From the NCBI GenBank assembly GCA_045430345.1, contig JAILXT010000006.1, positions 62,001-126,000 on the forward strand: a DNA stretch of 64,000 bases, given 5' to 3'. Of the stretch, positions 44,680 to 54,388 are shown one piece after another. The notes under the pieces are model-generated. The model was not told the origin of the DNA, made no database searches, and saw nothing but the letters and a program-made list of their open reading frames with translations. Positions within the stretch are counted from its first letter, which is position 1. Each line of letters begins with the position of its first letter. The position numbers and the translations under genes are program-made. The stretch is from Agarilytica sp045430345. Lineage in GTDB: Bacteria; Pseudomonadota; Gammaproteobacteria; Pseudomonadales; Cellvibrionaceae.

Positions 44680-45174
44680 TCACCCATTTCCATCAAAATT
44701 TTCTCTTAAAAATTTCATGGCCCTCATAAGGTACTTTTCAACTGAACTCACAGACACCTTCAGCTCATCAGCAATCTCTTGATAAGAACTCGCATTCATT
44801 CGATGCATAATGAATGCCTGACGACACTTATCAGGTAGGTTCGAGAGCGCGCTTTCCACCTGCTCCAAGTCTGCTTGTGCGCCGGCAAAGCGTTCCGGCG
44901 AGCGCGCGTCTTCCTCAGAGTGTTCCAAAGAGGCGTAATTATCAGCATATCGTTGTTTACGTATACGATTAAGCGCGAGATTATGAGCTGTTTGATAGAG
45001 GTAGGCTCGTGGGTTCTCGAGCTCTTCGGGAGATTTGGATTTGAGTAAATTATGGAAAGCGTCCTGCACGATATCGTCCGCATCGTTTGAATCACCAAAC
45101 TTATGGGCAACATATCGCTTAAGTTCCGTGCCATATTGCACGAACAGCGACTTAACTAGGGGACCTTTGCTCAT
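44680..45174 (-). CDS. FecI-type ECF sigma factor
   Basis: 164 residues. Sigma-70 region 2 (LFVQYGTELKRYVAHKFGD, ADDIVQDAFHNLLK, ARAYLYQTAHNLALNRIRK type) and region 4 (LPDKCRQAFIMHRMNASSYQ, EIADELKVSVSSVEKYLMRA). FecI-class factors are released by FecR after TonB receptor signalling. Paired with the FecR gene downstream; the STN-bearing receptors lie 627 bases upstream on the same strand. Confidence 0.94.
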   Translation of the reverse strand: MSKGPLVKSLFVQYGTELKRYVAHKFGDSNDADDIVQDAFHNLLKSKSPEELENPRAYLYQTAHNLALNRIRKQRYADNYASLEHSEEDARSPERFAGAQADLEQVESALSNLPDKCRQAFIMHRMNASSYQEIADELKVSVSSVEKYLMRAMKFLRENFDGNG

Positions 45175-45801
45175 CTATTTATACAGCTGCGTATTATAGC
45201 AAAGGATTGTAACAGAAGAGCGGTAGAAGGACCCAGAAACCGGGTTGCTCTGCAATATGCATGAACGGCATTACACCCCCCGCACCAAATCGATCAATTT
45301 TCATCCCAGCTACAAACCCCATTCAACAAAACTATTTTATGAAAAGCCTTGAGGAAAATGAAAGCGGGTGTGTCTCACTTTATAACAGTGCACGGAATAA
45401 CTGTTCTCGCATGGAGCGGATACCAGTATGTGACTTACCAGGCCACCTGAAAAAGCGATAGCTAAGATAGTCACAGGAATGTGGTAACGCAAATCACGGT
45501 AAAACGGATAATAGCTGGTATGTACAACTAACGGCGGAGTAGGGTCCCAGCTCTGTCGATAATCAAGAAAAAGATCGATACGGATATCGCGGGCAAACAC
45601 AAAAAGGAACCCATGGAGCTCCGTTCTCACGAAGCATGATAAGGATACATCAAATCAAGGAAACGCTGGTCAGATATGGAGTAAAGTACTTAGGAGTATT
45701 ACGAGTGAACACATTGTGAAACCATGGAAAGTAAATAACCCCCAGGGAAGGGCCTTCACAAATTGCCAGACGACCTTTAGATATCCACAATAGAAACAAT
45801 C
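45175..45801. other. 627-base intergenic region between the sigma gene and receptor 1
   Basis: Unusually long spacer. An open frame on the minus strand (45337-45630, 97 residues) has a hydrophobic stretch (VTILAIAFSGGLVSHIL) but no recognised relatives, no good ribosome site and poor coding character, so it is not called as a gene. The part near 45174 should carry the sigma gene promoter. No Fur box was seen. Confidence 0.4.
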
Positions 45802-48342
45802 TCAAAATTGATATTTAACAAAAACGCTAACAGTTCGTGGATCCCCCCAAAAAACGCTAGTAAGCCCCGTGCGAGAAATCCTTTCAGTTTCTTCAGACTC
45901 ATAAATGGCCCCAACATAGTATTTTTTCCCACCTAAATTTAACGCAGACACTCCTGCTAACCACCTTTCATTTCTGGGCCGCCAGAGAAAAGTCATATTA
46001 ATTAAACTGTATCCAGCCTGATCAACCGGAGAGCTAGGCGAACTAAAAAATGTAGTTTTACTTTGATAAGAGAGCTCCCCATACAAAGACCACGTACCGG
46101 TTTCAAAGATTTTTCGAAACTCCTGCGAGAAAAGCACCGAAATTTTAGGTGTTGAAATAAACTCTCTTGAGCCTGCAACATCCCGTCCAACACCATCAAT
46201 ATATTCATCAAACTCAGGATCTAATAAACCTATAGAAACGTCTGAAAACCACATATCTCTATAATTTGTTTTTAATTCCAGTTCGGCACCCACAATATGC
46301 GCCCTTTCTGCATTCGTAGTTACCCGGTTACCCTGAGTATCTTCCTCCACAGAAGATAACAGCTGCATATTTCGATAGTCGCTATAAAAAAGACTGGTGT
46401 TTATATCAACACCACCGTCCCATAAACTATATTTAGCTCCAATTTCATATGAGTCCACCTCTTCAGGATCATACCCACGACGTCGAGTTTCATTTCCGAA
46501 GGATGCACGAGGAGAAAACCCTCCCCCCTTAAAGCCGGAACTGTAGGAAAAATACACCAGCCCATTAACAGAAGGGTGTAAACTAACGCTCATCTTTGGC
46601 ATAACCGCCGCATCGGTACGGCGACCAACAAACTCTGGCCAAAGCTCAACCCCATCCTCATCAAGAGTGGGAACACTCCCATAAAAACTTTGTCCATCTC
46701 CCCCGAAATATGGTGAAATTAGCTCACCAGACGAATCTGCAGTAAATACATTTCTGTTTACCAAAATTTTGCGTTTTTCTTTCGTGTAACGAAGCCCCAC
46801 TGAAATGCCAACCAAATCATCGACATCAACATCAACATTATAAAACAATGAATAAGAGGATACTTCAGAATCAGCTAACGAAAACGACTCGATATCACAT
46901 CCAAAAACCGGACCATTACCAAGGGAGTTTCTCTTCGCTATCTCATAAACACTAAAAGCATTTGCATCCAAATAATACAAACCAAACACCCCGTATATAC
47001 TACCCCCATCATATGTCCAACGAAGCTCTTGACTCGTCTGATTATTTTTAAATTCGACAAACAAATCTGCTAATTGAGCCGCTAAAGAATCGAGATCAGA
47101 AGGCGAAGATGTATAATCCTCGCGATAAGAAAATATAGATTCAAATTTCAAACTCTCCCCGCTTAGCCATAGAGTCTTAAGGCTCCCGCCGCTCATAGAT
47201 ATTTCCGGCTTCCGGATTGGATGTGACGACAAAGATAAGCCTGCGCGAGTATCATAAATATTATTTGGGGGGGGATTTTCTTCATCCCCTACAAGATTAT
47301 ATGGAGAACGAGAACCCGATAAGTTTTTGGTTTTATCGCCACTTAGATGCAAAGATAATTGCTTGGTTAGCTTCAACTCAGTATTAAAGCGTAGCGATAA
47401 AACGTCTTTATCATAGTGCTCTTCACCCGTAGTCAGATTTTTTCCGAATCCGTCACGATTCAAAGATGCAATACTTCCTCCGATCTTCAAAGCCTCATCC
47501 ACTCGTCTTCCTGCGGAGATGACAATATCCCTCTGATCAAATGAGCCCCCGGTAAATTTAAATGACAGTTCAGGCTCCTCTGGTATACTTTTTGTTACAT
47601 ATTTTATAGCCCCGCCCATTGTATTTCTCCCATATAATGTTCCTTGCGGACCACGAAGGACTTCAATTCGCTCAACATCATAGATATCAAGAATCACACT
47701 CTGCGGCCTATTTATATAAACATCATCAATATAAATACCGACTCCAGTTTCCAAACCAGAAATTGCATCTTCCTGGCCAACTCCTCGGATATATGCTGCA
47801 AGCGAGGAGTTGGTTGTACGAATTGTTTTAAGTGTGACATTAGGAATTTTGGACCCCAAATGAATTAGATCATCAACTCCTTGCGCTTCTAACTCATTGC
47901 TAGAATAAGTAGAAATCGACATAGGCACATCTCTAAGCTCTTCATCCCTAAATCTTGCTGAAACAACAAAGACCTCCTCTATGCGAGACTCATAAATATT
48001 CGCTTCAACATCAGCAGATACCGACTCCTTGATTTTGGGGCTAAGCTCCACAAAACCTCCCTCCAAATTAGGGGTGTACGCTAAGCCCGTCTTTGCTAGC
48101 AGTATATTTAAGGCATCGGAGAAGTGAAAATAGCCAACCACCGGTGTAGATCGCTTCCCGGATGTCAGCGCCACAGGCACAATCACACTGAGCTTTGCCT
48201 GTACACCAAATGAAATTAAAGCAGCCTGCAACTCTTGACCGGGAATATCAAAATACATGTGCCCTATCGTTCGCTCATCCGCCACTAACTCGGCCGAGAA
48301 TAAAGCACACAGAAACCCAACTAAAAAAAATCGATAACGCAT
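45802..48342 (-). CDS. TonB-dependent receptor with N-terminal STN domain (receptor 1)
   Basis: 846 residues from the ATG at 48342, with AGGTGG 9 bases upstream. Signal peptide (MRYRFFLVGFLCALFSAELV), STN/secretin-TonB domain (MYFDIPGQELQAALISFGVQ), TonB plug (VPMSISTYSSNELEAQG, RIEVLRGPQGTLYGRNTMGG) and a 22-strand barrel ending FVKYQF with a terminal aromatic. The STN domain marks a transducer that can signal to FecR. A run of eight G (47267-47274) lies within the coding sequence. The ligand is not readable; iron chelate or organic complex likely. Confidence 0.93.
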   Translation of the reverse strand: MRYRFFLVGFLCALFSAELVADERTIGHMYFDIPGQELQAALISFGVQAKLSVIVPVALTSGKRSTPVVGYFHFSDALNILLAKTGLAYTPNLEGGFVELSPKIKESVSADVEANIYESRIEEVFVVSARFRDEELRDVPMSISTYSSNELEAQGVDDLIHLGSKIPNVTLKTIRTTNSSLAAYIRGVGQEDAISGLETGVGIYIDDVYINRPQSVILDIYDVERIEVLRGPQGTLYGRNTMGGAIKYVTKSIPEEPELSFKFTGGSFDQRDIVISAGRRVDEALKIGGSIASLNRDGFGKNLTTGEEHYDKDVLSLRFNTELKLTKQLSLHLSGDKTKNLSGSRSPYNLVGDEENPPPNNIYDTRAGLSLSSHPIRKPEISMSGGSLKTLWLSGESLKFESIFSYREDYTSSPSDLDSLAAQLADLFVEFKNNQTSQELRWTYDGGSIYGVFGLYYLDANAFSVYEIAKRNSLGNGPVFGCDIESFSLADSEVSSYSLFYNVDVDVDDLVGISVGLRYTKEKRKILVNRNVFTADSSGELISPYFGGDGQSFYGSVPTLDEDGVELWPEFVGRRTDAAVMPKMSVSLHPSVNGLVYFSYSSGFKGGGFSPRASFGNETRRRGYDPEEVDSYEIGAKYSLWDGGVDINTSLFYSDYRNMQLLSSVEEDTQGNRVTTNAERAHIVGAELELKTNYRDMWFSDVSIGLLDPEFDEYIDGVGRDVAGSREFISTPKISVLFSQEFRKIFETGTWSLYGELSYQSKTTFFSSPSSPVDQAGYSLINMTFLWRPRNERWLAGVSALNLGGKKYYVGAIYESEETERISRTGLTSVFWGDPRTVSVFVKYQF

Positions 48343-48359
48343 TCTAAAAACCACCTAAC

Positions 48360-50918
48360 CTACAACCGACTCGTAATAGACATCACGAAAGTACGCGGAT
48401 CACCAAAAAACACCGACGCAATATCCCCATCGGCCAACACTTCAGTATCGTCCGATTCATAATACGCACTGACACGATAACGTTTATCCGTGATATTTAA
48501 TCCGTACAACCCCACCTGCCACGCGTCATTCCCGGAGGTCCACGTCAAACCGGCATTCACAACACTGTAGCCTGACTGATCAACCAATTCACTTGGCGCT
48601 TGAAAAAGGGTAACGCTACTTCGATAATTTATTGAGGCCGTAATAGAAAGTTCACCGCCTGCAATAGGGGTCATATATTCATTCGACAACGAAGCGGTTG
48701 TTTTCGGGGTAGCAACAAACTCTCTTTGATCGGCGACATTCACTCCCGCATCATCAAGAAACCGATCAAATTGTGCATCTGTATACCCTAATGACAGATC
48801 CATTTTCCACTCGGGAAGAAACACTATATCCAAACTTAACTCACTTCCCGAGATACTCGCTGACTCCGCATTAGTTGTCGCAATAACGGTGCCATCAAAT
48901 GAACCATCGCCATCCAAATCCATAAGCAAGGGGGCCTCGACTTGAATATTCTCGTAATCACTAAGAAACACACTCACCCCCGCATTCATCCTTGAGTCGA
49001 ACAATGCGGCCTTAAGACCAAGCTCATATGAGGTCACTTTTTCCGGCTCAAAACCTTTTCTCAATCGAGCATCAGAAAAAACACCTTTGGGGGCAAACCC
49101 ACCGCCTTTAAACCCAGTCCTATACGCGACATACATATGAAGCCTATCCGTTGGTTTCCAACTTCCGCTTAGCGTTGGCGTGATGGAATCATCCTGCCGA
49201 TTGCCCGAAAACCTCGGCCACACCTCTATACCATCCTCATCATATACCGGCGGCTGAAAGGGCAATCGAACGGCATCGCTACCAAAAAATGGGGACACGA
49301 GCGCTCCTGAAGATGCCGGGAAATACGTGTCGCGAACAACCGTCATATCTCGATTTTCATTGGTGTAGCGTGCACCTAACGAAACACTAAACGTTTTCGA
49401 TACACTAAAATCAAAGGAAGAGAATAAAGACCAGGATTTAGCATCCACATGATCATACGTTAAAATCACAACATCCAACGCTGTAATGTAATCGATGGCA
49501 TTCATTGATTTTGCATCTAACAGGTAAACACCCAAGATCCCATAAACATCTCCAGCCTCGTACGTTAACCTCAGTTCTTGGCTATTTTGCTCATTCTCAA
49601 ATCGAGGATGTAGCTCCGCCTGCCTAAACTCAGTTGAATCTATATCAGTCGGTAAGTCACCCCAATCCTTCCGATGTGCGGATATAGACTCGACAGTTAA
49701 GCTTTCGTCAATGCGCCAACGAACAAAAACGGATTCACCTTTGGATGTAACAGCATTAGCATTCACTGGGTGGTCTGACAAAGAAATGCCGGCCCAAGTG
49801 TCATAAACATTTCCTGAATCACGCAGCCCACCATTCGCTGTAAGACGGTATCCAGATTTAACCAACGATTTATCTTTTGCGTGATCAAAAGAAGCTCGCA
49901 CAAAAAGCCGATCAGAAGGCTCAAATTCAGCACTTCCTCTAAACGCAAGAATATCCTTGTTATAATGCTCCTCCCCAGTCGTTAAATTTTTTCCAAATCC
50001 GTCACGTTTAAGAACTGCTACACTCCCCCCAACCTTAAATGATTCGCCAACCGGCGTTCCGCCAATAGCAACGACATCTTTCTGATTATACGAACCCGCA
50101 GACAGCTTTATGCTCATTGAAGGGACGTCGGGTAAACCCTTCGTTACATATTTGATCGCACCGCCAATCGTATTTCGGCCATACAAAGTACCTTGCGGCC
50201 CCCTTAATATCTCGACACGCTCAGCATCATATACATCCAACACCACACTTAAAGGTCTATTAAAAAAGACATCATCGATATAAGTACCCACACTCGTCTC
50301 CAACCCGGCGATGGGATTCGCGTGACCAATCCCCCGAATATACGCAGCCAAAACGGAGTTTGTTCCGCGAATAATATTAAAAGACGCATTCGGAACGTAT
50401 GACCCGAGTTGTACTAAATTTTGTGTTCCCGAACGCTCTAGCGCTTCCGCGTCAAAAGACACCACGGACATCGGCACATCCTGTAACACCTCATTCCGAT
50501 GTCGAGCGGACACCACATAAACCTCTTCCATATTTTGTGTTTTTTCCGCCCCATCTAAACCCTCACCGTTAATAGCACCAAAAGGATCCAAGCGTTTAAC
50601 GATAACCACATTTGTCTCTGCATTTATTTCGTATACCAAACCAGAATCCCCCAACAAACGCTGCAGAGCATTTATCACCAAAAAAGAACCCATCACTTCG
50701 GGGGACTCATGGCCAAATACATGGTGACTAGAAACAACAACACTAATATTTGCCTGCACGCCTAACGAAATTAGTGCTTCACTTAATGGGGCTTTAGGAA
50801 GGTTAAACGAGACAACACGATTTATTTTTTTGACGGGCACCGCAGAAGTAACCGCGACAGGGACAAACAGCCACAGCAGTGAAAAACCAAACAGAAAAAT
50901 AGACCTCAACCGAACCAT
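48360..50918 (-). CDS. TonB-dependent receptor with N-terminal STN domain (receptor 2)
   Basis: 852 residues from the ATG at 50918 (MVRLRSIFLFGFSLLW); the open frame reaches 50996, but that extension overlaps the transporter gene and precedes the signal peptide. Same layout as receptor 1: STN domain (VVSFNLPKAPLSEALISLGV), plug (VPMSVVSFDAEALERSGTQN, EILRGPQGTLYGRNTIGGAI) and barrel ending SITSRL. The two clearly arose by tandem duplication, with many barrel stretches alike (RDGFGKNLTTGEEHY is shared). 17 bases separate it from receptor 1. Confidence 0.92.
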   Translation of the reverse strand: MVRLRSIFLFGFSLLWLFVPVAVTSAVPVKKINRVVSFNLPKAPLSEALISLGVQANISVVVSSHHVFGHESPEVMGSFLVINALQRLLGDSGLVYEINAETNVVIVKRLDPFGAINGEGLDGAEKTQNMEEVYVVSARHRNEVLQDVPMSVVSFDAEALERSGTQNLVQLGSYVPNASFNIIRGTNSVLAAYIRGIGHANPIAGLETSVGTYIDDVFFNRPLSVVLDVYDAERVEILRGPQGTLYGRNTIGGAIKYVTKGLPDVPSMSIKLSAGSYNQKDVVAIGGTPVGESFKVGGSVAVLKRDGFGKNLTTGEEHYNKDILAFRGSAEFEPSDRLFVRASFDHAKDKSLVKSGYRLTANGGLRDSGNVYDTWAGISLSDHPVNANAVTSKGESVFVRWRIDESLTVESISAHRKDWGDLPTDIDSTEFRQAELHPRFENEQNSQELRLTYEAGDVYGILGVYLLDAKSMNAIDYITALDVVILTYDHVDAKSWSLFSSFDFSVSKTFSVSLGARYTNENRDMTVVRDTYFPASSGALVSPFFGSDAVRLPFQPPVYDEDGIEVWPRFSGNRQDDSITPTLSGSWKPTDRLHMYVAYRTGFKGGGFAPKGVFSDARLRKGFEPEKVTSYELGLKAALFDSRMNAGVSVFLSDYENIQVEAPLLMDLDGDGSFDGTVIATTNAESASISGSELSLDIVFLPEWKMDLSLGYTDAQFDRFLDDAGVNVADQREFVATPKTTASLSNEYMTPIAGGELSITASINYRSSVTLFQAPSELVDQSGYSVVNAGLTWTSGNDAWQVGLYGLNITDKRYRVSAYYESDDTEVLADGDIASVFFGDPRTFVMSITSRL

Positions 50919-50976
50919 AGCCGCTACAGAAAAACACCCCGAATTATGTGACCCACTAACACCACCAAAACACTTA

Positions 50977-52350
50977 TCACAAAAAATGAATACCAATAAG
51001 CAACGATATTACTGCCGCACCCAGAACATTGAGCACAACGCCATATCGCACCATATCGCTTATTTGCACCTGTCCAGAACCAAAAACAATGGCGTTAGGT
51101 GCCGTGGCAACAGGTAACATAAACGCACAACTCGCACTCAACGCCGCCGGCACCATCATCACCAAAGGATCCGTACCCGCATTCATCGCCGCAACCACCA
51201 GCACCGGCATTAATAAACTCGTACTTGCCGTATTGCTGGTTACTTCCGTTAAAAACGTCACGCCGATACAGATTAAAAACATCATAAGTAACATCGGTAA
51301 GGTCACTAAACCACCGATACCGGCCGCCAGAAAATCAGCCAAACCACTTTCGACAAAACCTTTTGCCAGCGCAATTCCACCACTAAACAAAATCAGCATA
51401 CCCCATGGGATCTTCGCTGCAGTTTGCCAATCCAATAACTTAGAGCCTCTTCCATTAGGAACGAGAAACATCACAACCACAGCAATAAGCGCAACGCTTG
51501 CATCGTTCGCATGAGGAACACCAAACAAACCTTTCCAACCACCAAATGGATCCGAACGTGTCATCCAAGCTAACGCAGTAACAAGGAAAATCCACATTAC
51601 ACGTCGCTGCTCCGACGTCCATCCCTCTTTTTCGGGCAACTCAAACCCAGCTTTACAACTTAAATTACGTGTAAGCCACAAACCCACAAGCGGCACAAAT
51701 ACCACAACTACCGGAACACACCACATCATCCAACGCAAAAAGCTTACGGACTCCCCAGTGCGCTCTTCATAAACACGCATCAAAATCAAATTGGGCGGTG
51801 TACCTATTGGAGTCCCCATACCGCCAATACTTGCGGCATAACAAATTCCCAATAACAGTGGTACAGCAAGCGCCTTATTCTCTGAAGAGGACACTACCGC
51901 CAAAGCGACGGGCAACAACATCAAGGTCGTCGCCGTATTCGAAATCCACATACTCAAAATTGCAGACGCCGCCATAAAGCCAAATACCACCCGACGGGAG
52001 GATCCACCGCCAAAAGCATGCACCATAATCAATGCTATTTTTTTATGGGCGCCGCTCCGCTCCATCGCTGTGGACAAAATACACCCCCCCATCAACAATA
52101 GGATTAAGGGGTTGCCGTACGCCTCTGCCACCTGCGCCGGCGTTAAAATACCTAACAGAGGTAACAAAGCTAATGGAATAAACGATGTTGCAGGAATAGG
52201 GATTGGCTCAAGCACCCACCAACAAGCGCATAGCGCCGTAATTGACGCTACAAGCGCAGCAGCATCGCTCAAACCCGTACCAAAAAGTGAAGCCAAATAT
52301 ACCGCGACGGCCAATACTGGCCCAAGGATTAACCGAAAGTAAGTGCTCAC
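50977..52350 (-). CDS. DASS (SLC13) family carboxylate transporter
   Basis: 457 residues, about 11-12 membrane spans. The two SNT motifs of divalent anion:sodium symporters are present: MWISNTATTLMLLPVAL (about 133-149) and TEVTSNTASTSLLMPVL (about 370-386). The family moves succinate, malate, citrate and similar anions with sodium. It appears to be the first gene of a transcript with the two receptors (59 bases to receptor 2), so it may take up the carboxylate released from an imported complex. Confidence 0.92.
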   Translation of the reverse strand: MSTYFRLILGPVLAVAVYLASLFGTGLSDAAALVASITALCACWWVLEPIPIPATSFIPLALLPLLGILTPAQVAEAYGNPLILLLMGGCILSTAMERSGAHKKIALIMVHAFGGGSSRRVVFGFMAASAILSMWISNTATTLMLLPVALAVVSSSENKALAVPLLLGICYAASIGGMGTPIGTPPNLILMRVYEERTGESVSFLRWMMWCVPVVVVFVPLVGLWLTRNLSCKAGFELPEKEGWTSEQRRVMWIFLVTALAWMTRSDPFGGWKGLFGVPHANDASVALIAVVVMFLVPNGRGSKLLDWQTAAKIPWGMLILFSGGIALAKGFVESGLADFLAAGIGGLVTLPMLLMMFLICIGVTFLTEVTSNTASTSLLMPVLVVAAMNAGTDPLVMMVPAALSASCAFMLPVATAPNAIVFGSGQVQISDMVRYGVVLNVLGAAVISLLIGIHFL

Positions 52351-52468
52351 ATTAACTCTATTTTATGATGATTTAGAAGACAAAACCATAGAACCAACTT
52401 CTTCTCGCACAGTCGAATCCTATGGGCGGCCATTTTAGTACCCCATGTGGTAACGAAATACGTAAATC

Positions 52469-52498
52469 GATATACTATGTGATCGGCTTCGCAATCAA
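52469..52498 (-). promoter_or_regulatory. Candidate sigma-70 promoter of the DASS-receptor transcript
   Basis: Minus strand TTGATT (52493-52498) and TATATC (52469-52474) with 18-base spacing, about 120 bases before the DASS start. A divergent -10-like TATGAT (52530-52535) serves ssrA in the same interval. Confidence 0.5.
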
Positions 52499-52551
52499 CA
52501 GCCAAATGGGGAATTCGCCCAAAAAGCAGTATGATCCGCAAAGCAGAAACC

Positions 52552-52945
52552 GGGGGCGTTTTTGGATTCGACGCCGGTGACAAAACTCGAGGTGCATGCC
52601 GTGATGGTAGCCAATCACGTTAATCCAAAGCTGCAAACTAATAGTTGCAAATGATGACAACTACGGTGCTCAACTAGCTGCGTAAGCAGTTTGTGAAAGC
52701 ACCTTCTAGTGACTACGGTCGCTAGCGGTCTTTAGCAAGATGCCAGTATCGCGCTACTGACTGTCACTCAGAACTGGACCGTTGTGACATTTAGATCGTG
52801 GTGTCATTGCTAAATTTGAGCGAACTCGCAATTATCGTCCTGCCCGTCGGGCTGATATGCGTTAAATTAATTGACGGAAACTAAGCATGTAGAGCCGAGA
52901 GCAGAGTGCTGACGGACGGGGGTTCAACTCCCCCCGCCTCCACCA
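52552..52945 (+). ncRNA. ssrA: tmRNA (ssrA)
   Basis: 394 nt. Acceptor arms GGGGGCG (5') and CGCCTCC-ACCA (3') pair with one G-U; the T-arm GGTTCAACTCC is intact and CCA is encoded. The tag ORF runs from GCA at 52647 to TAA at 52683-52685 and encodes ANDDNYGAQLAA, ending in the LAA degradation signal. A -10-like TATGAT lies at 52530. The mature 3' end is the integration site of the downstream element. Works with smpB. Confidence 0.97.
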
Positions 52946-52982
52946 AGCATAGGTTTGATAAAAACCGAGAAAGACCATAAAA

Positions 52983-53014
52983 GCCTGCAAGCATAGATGT
53001 TTGCGGGCGTTTTT
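52983..53014 (+). terminator. Terminator downstream of ssrA
   Basis: GCCTGCAAGC...GTTTGCGGGC stem with G-U pairs and a small loop, then TTTTTG. Lies 38 bases past the tmRNA 3' end, inside what should be element DNA. Confidence 0.7.
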
Positions 53015-53070
53015 GTGCCTATAAGATCCGAAGAGGTTTGGTAATACCCCAGCTTTATTGTAACATCCAC

Positions 53071-53105
53071 AGTAACACCAACAAAAAAACTAACCCAGTG
53101 TTACT
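53071..53105 (+). repeat. Inverted repeat overlapping the integrase leader
   Basis: AGTAACAC (53071-53078) and GTGTTACT (53098-53105), 8-bp arms, ending 3 bases before the integrase ATG. A further GTAACA copy at 53059. Could be arm-type or regulator sites and may occlude the ribosome site. Confidence 0.6.
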
Positions 53106-53108
53106 AAA

Positions 53109-54325
53109 ATGGCCAGAACCACGAAGCCCCTAACCAATACAGAGGTAAAACAGGCAAAAGCGAAAGATAAGGAATACAACCTTGTCGACGGTAGTGGGCT
53201 CGCCCTTCGAGTCAAACCGAACGGATCAAAACTCTGGATATTGAACTACCCCCGGCCTTACACCAAAAAGCGGGCAAATATAGGGTTTGGCCAATACCCC
53301 GAAGTGTCTCTCGCCCAAGCAAGAGACAAAAGAAAAGAGGCTCGCGAGCTTCTATCCAAAGAGATAGACCCAAAAGAATACAGAGATGAACAACATGGCA
53401 AAGGGCTACAAGCCCACACCCTGACACTAGAAGTGATCTCAGCACAATGGTTTGAGATAAAAAAAACGCGGTATCAAAAAACTACGCAATAGATATTTGG
53501 CGCTCCTTAGAGCTTCATATCTTTCCAGAGTTAGGCGCAACACCAATACACAAAATTACAGCCCCAAACACAATAGAGATAATTAGACCTCTAGCAAAAA
53601 AAGGGAGCCTAGAAACCGTAAAAAGACTCTGCCAAAGACTAAATGAAATCATGACCTTCGCCGTAAATACAGGAAGTATAAAAGCCAACCCCTTAAGCGG
53701 AATTAGCTGTGCGTTTTTATCTCCCAAAAAGCAAAACCTACCCACAATCCTCCCCAGCGAACTCCCTAATCTAATTCAAGCACTCTTCAACTCAACAATA
53801 AAGATCACCACACGAAACCTCATCTTATGGCAACTTCACACTATGGTTCGCCCAAGCGAAGCTGCTGGCGCGCGCTGGGACGAAATAGACCCCAAAAACA
53901 AGCTATGGAATATTCCTTCCGAACGCATGAAAAAGAAAGCAGCTCATAGCGTTCCCTTAACACAGGAAACAATTAAGCTATTAGACAGAATGAAACCTAT
54001 CAGCGGACATCGTGAATACATTTTCCCTGCTGACCGAAACCCACGTACTCATGCGAACTTTCAAACTGCTAATGCTGCGCTAAAACGGATAGGGTTCGGA
54101 GGGCAGCTCGTTGCCCATGGAATGAGAGCCCTGGCTAGCACAACGCTTAATGAGCAAGGGTTTGATCCAGATATTATTGAATCAGCGCTATCTCACGTAG
54201 ATCAAAACGACGTGCGCCGCGCATACAACCGAGCTCACTACATTGACCGACGACGCGATTGCATGAGTTGGTGGTCGGATCATATTGAGCAAAGCATCAA
54301 TTTCGGGCGAAACATATATGACTAA
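53109..54325 (+). pseudogene. P4-family tyrosine integrase, interrupted by a -1 frameshift
   Basis: The first frame (53109-53492) carries the DUF4102 arm-binding domain (KEYNLVDGSGLALRVKPNGS, IGFGQYPEVSLAQARD). The second frame (to 54325) holds the core and catalytic domain: Arg in HTMVRPSEAAGARWDE, then VAHGMRALASTTL (H-x-x-R), GFDPDIIESALSHVD and NRAHYIDRR (Tyr). The join needs a -1 shift at eight A (53459-53466), which forms the canonical slippery heptamer A-AAA-AAA in correct phase. It restores 405 residues, the normal family length. Either a lost base or programmed frameshifting. Directs integration into ssrA. Confidence 0.85.
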
Positions 54326-54388
54326 AATCACCCCCAAGAAATACAGAAAATCCTAAAACTAGAAATCCCAGAAGACAAGCTAGAACAA

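Noticed and set aside
45337..45630. 97-codon frame in the sigma-receptor spacer
   Set aside because: Poor coding character and no relatives recognised; mentioned only in the spacer entry.
45175..45801. Fur box near the receptor locus
   Set aside because: No stretch resembling GATAATGATAATCATTATC was found here or upstream of the DASS gene.
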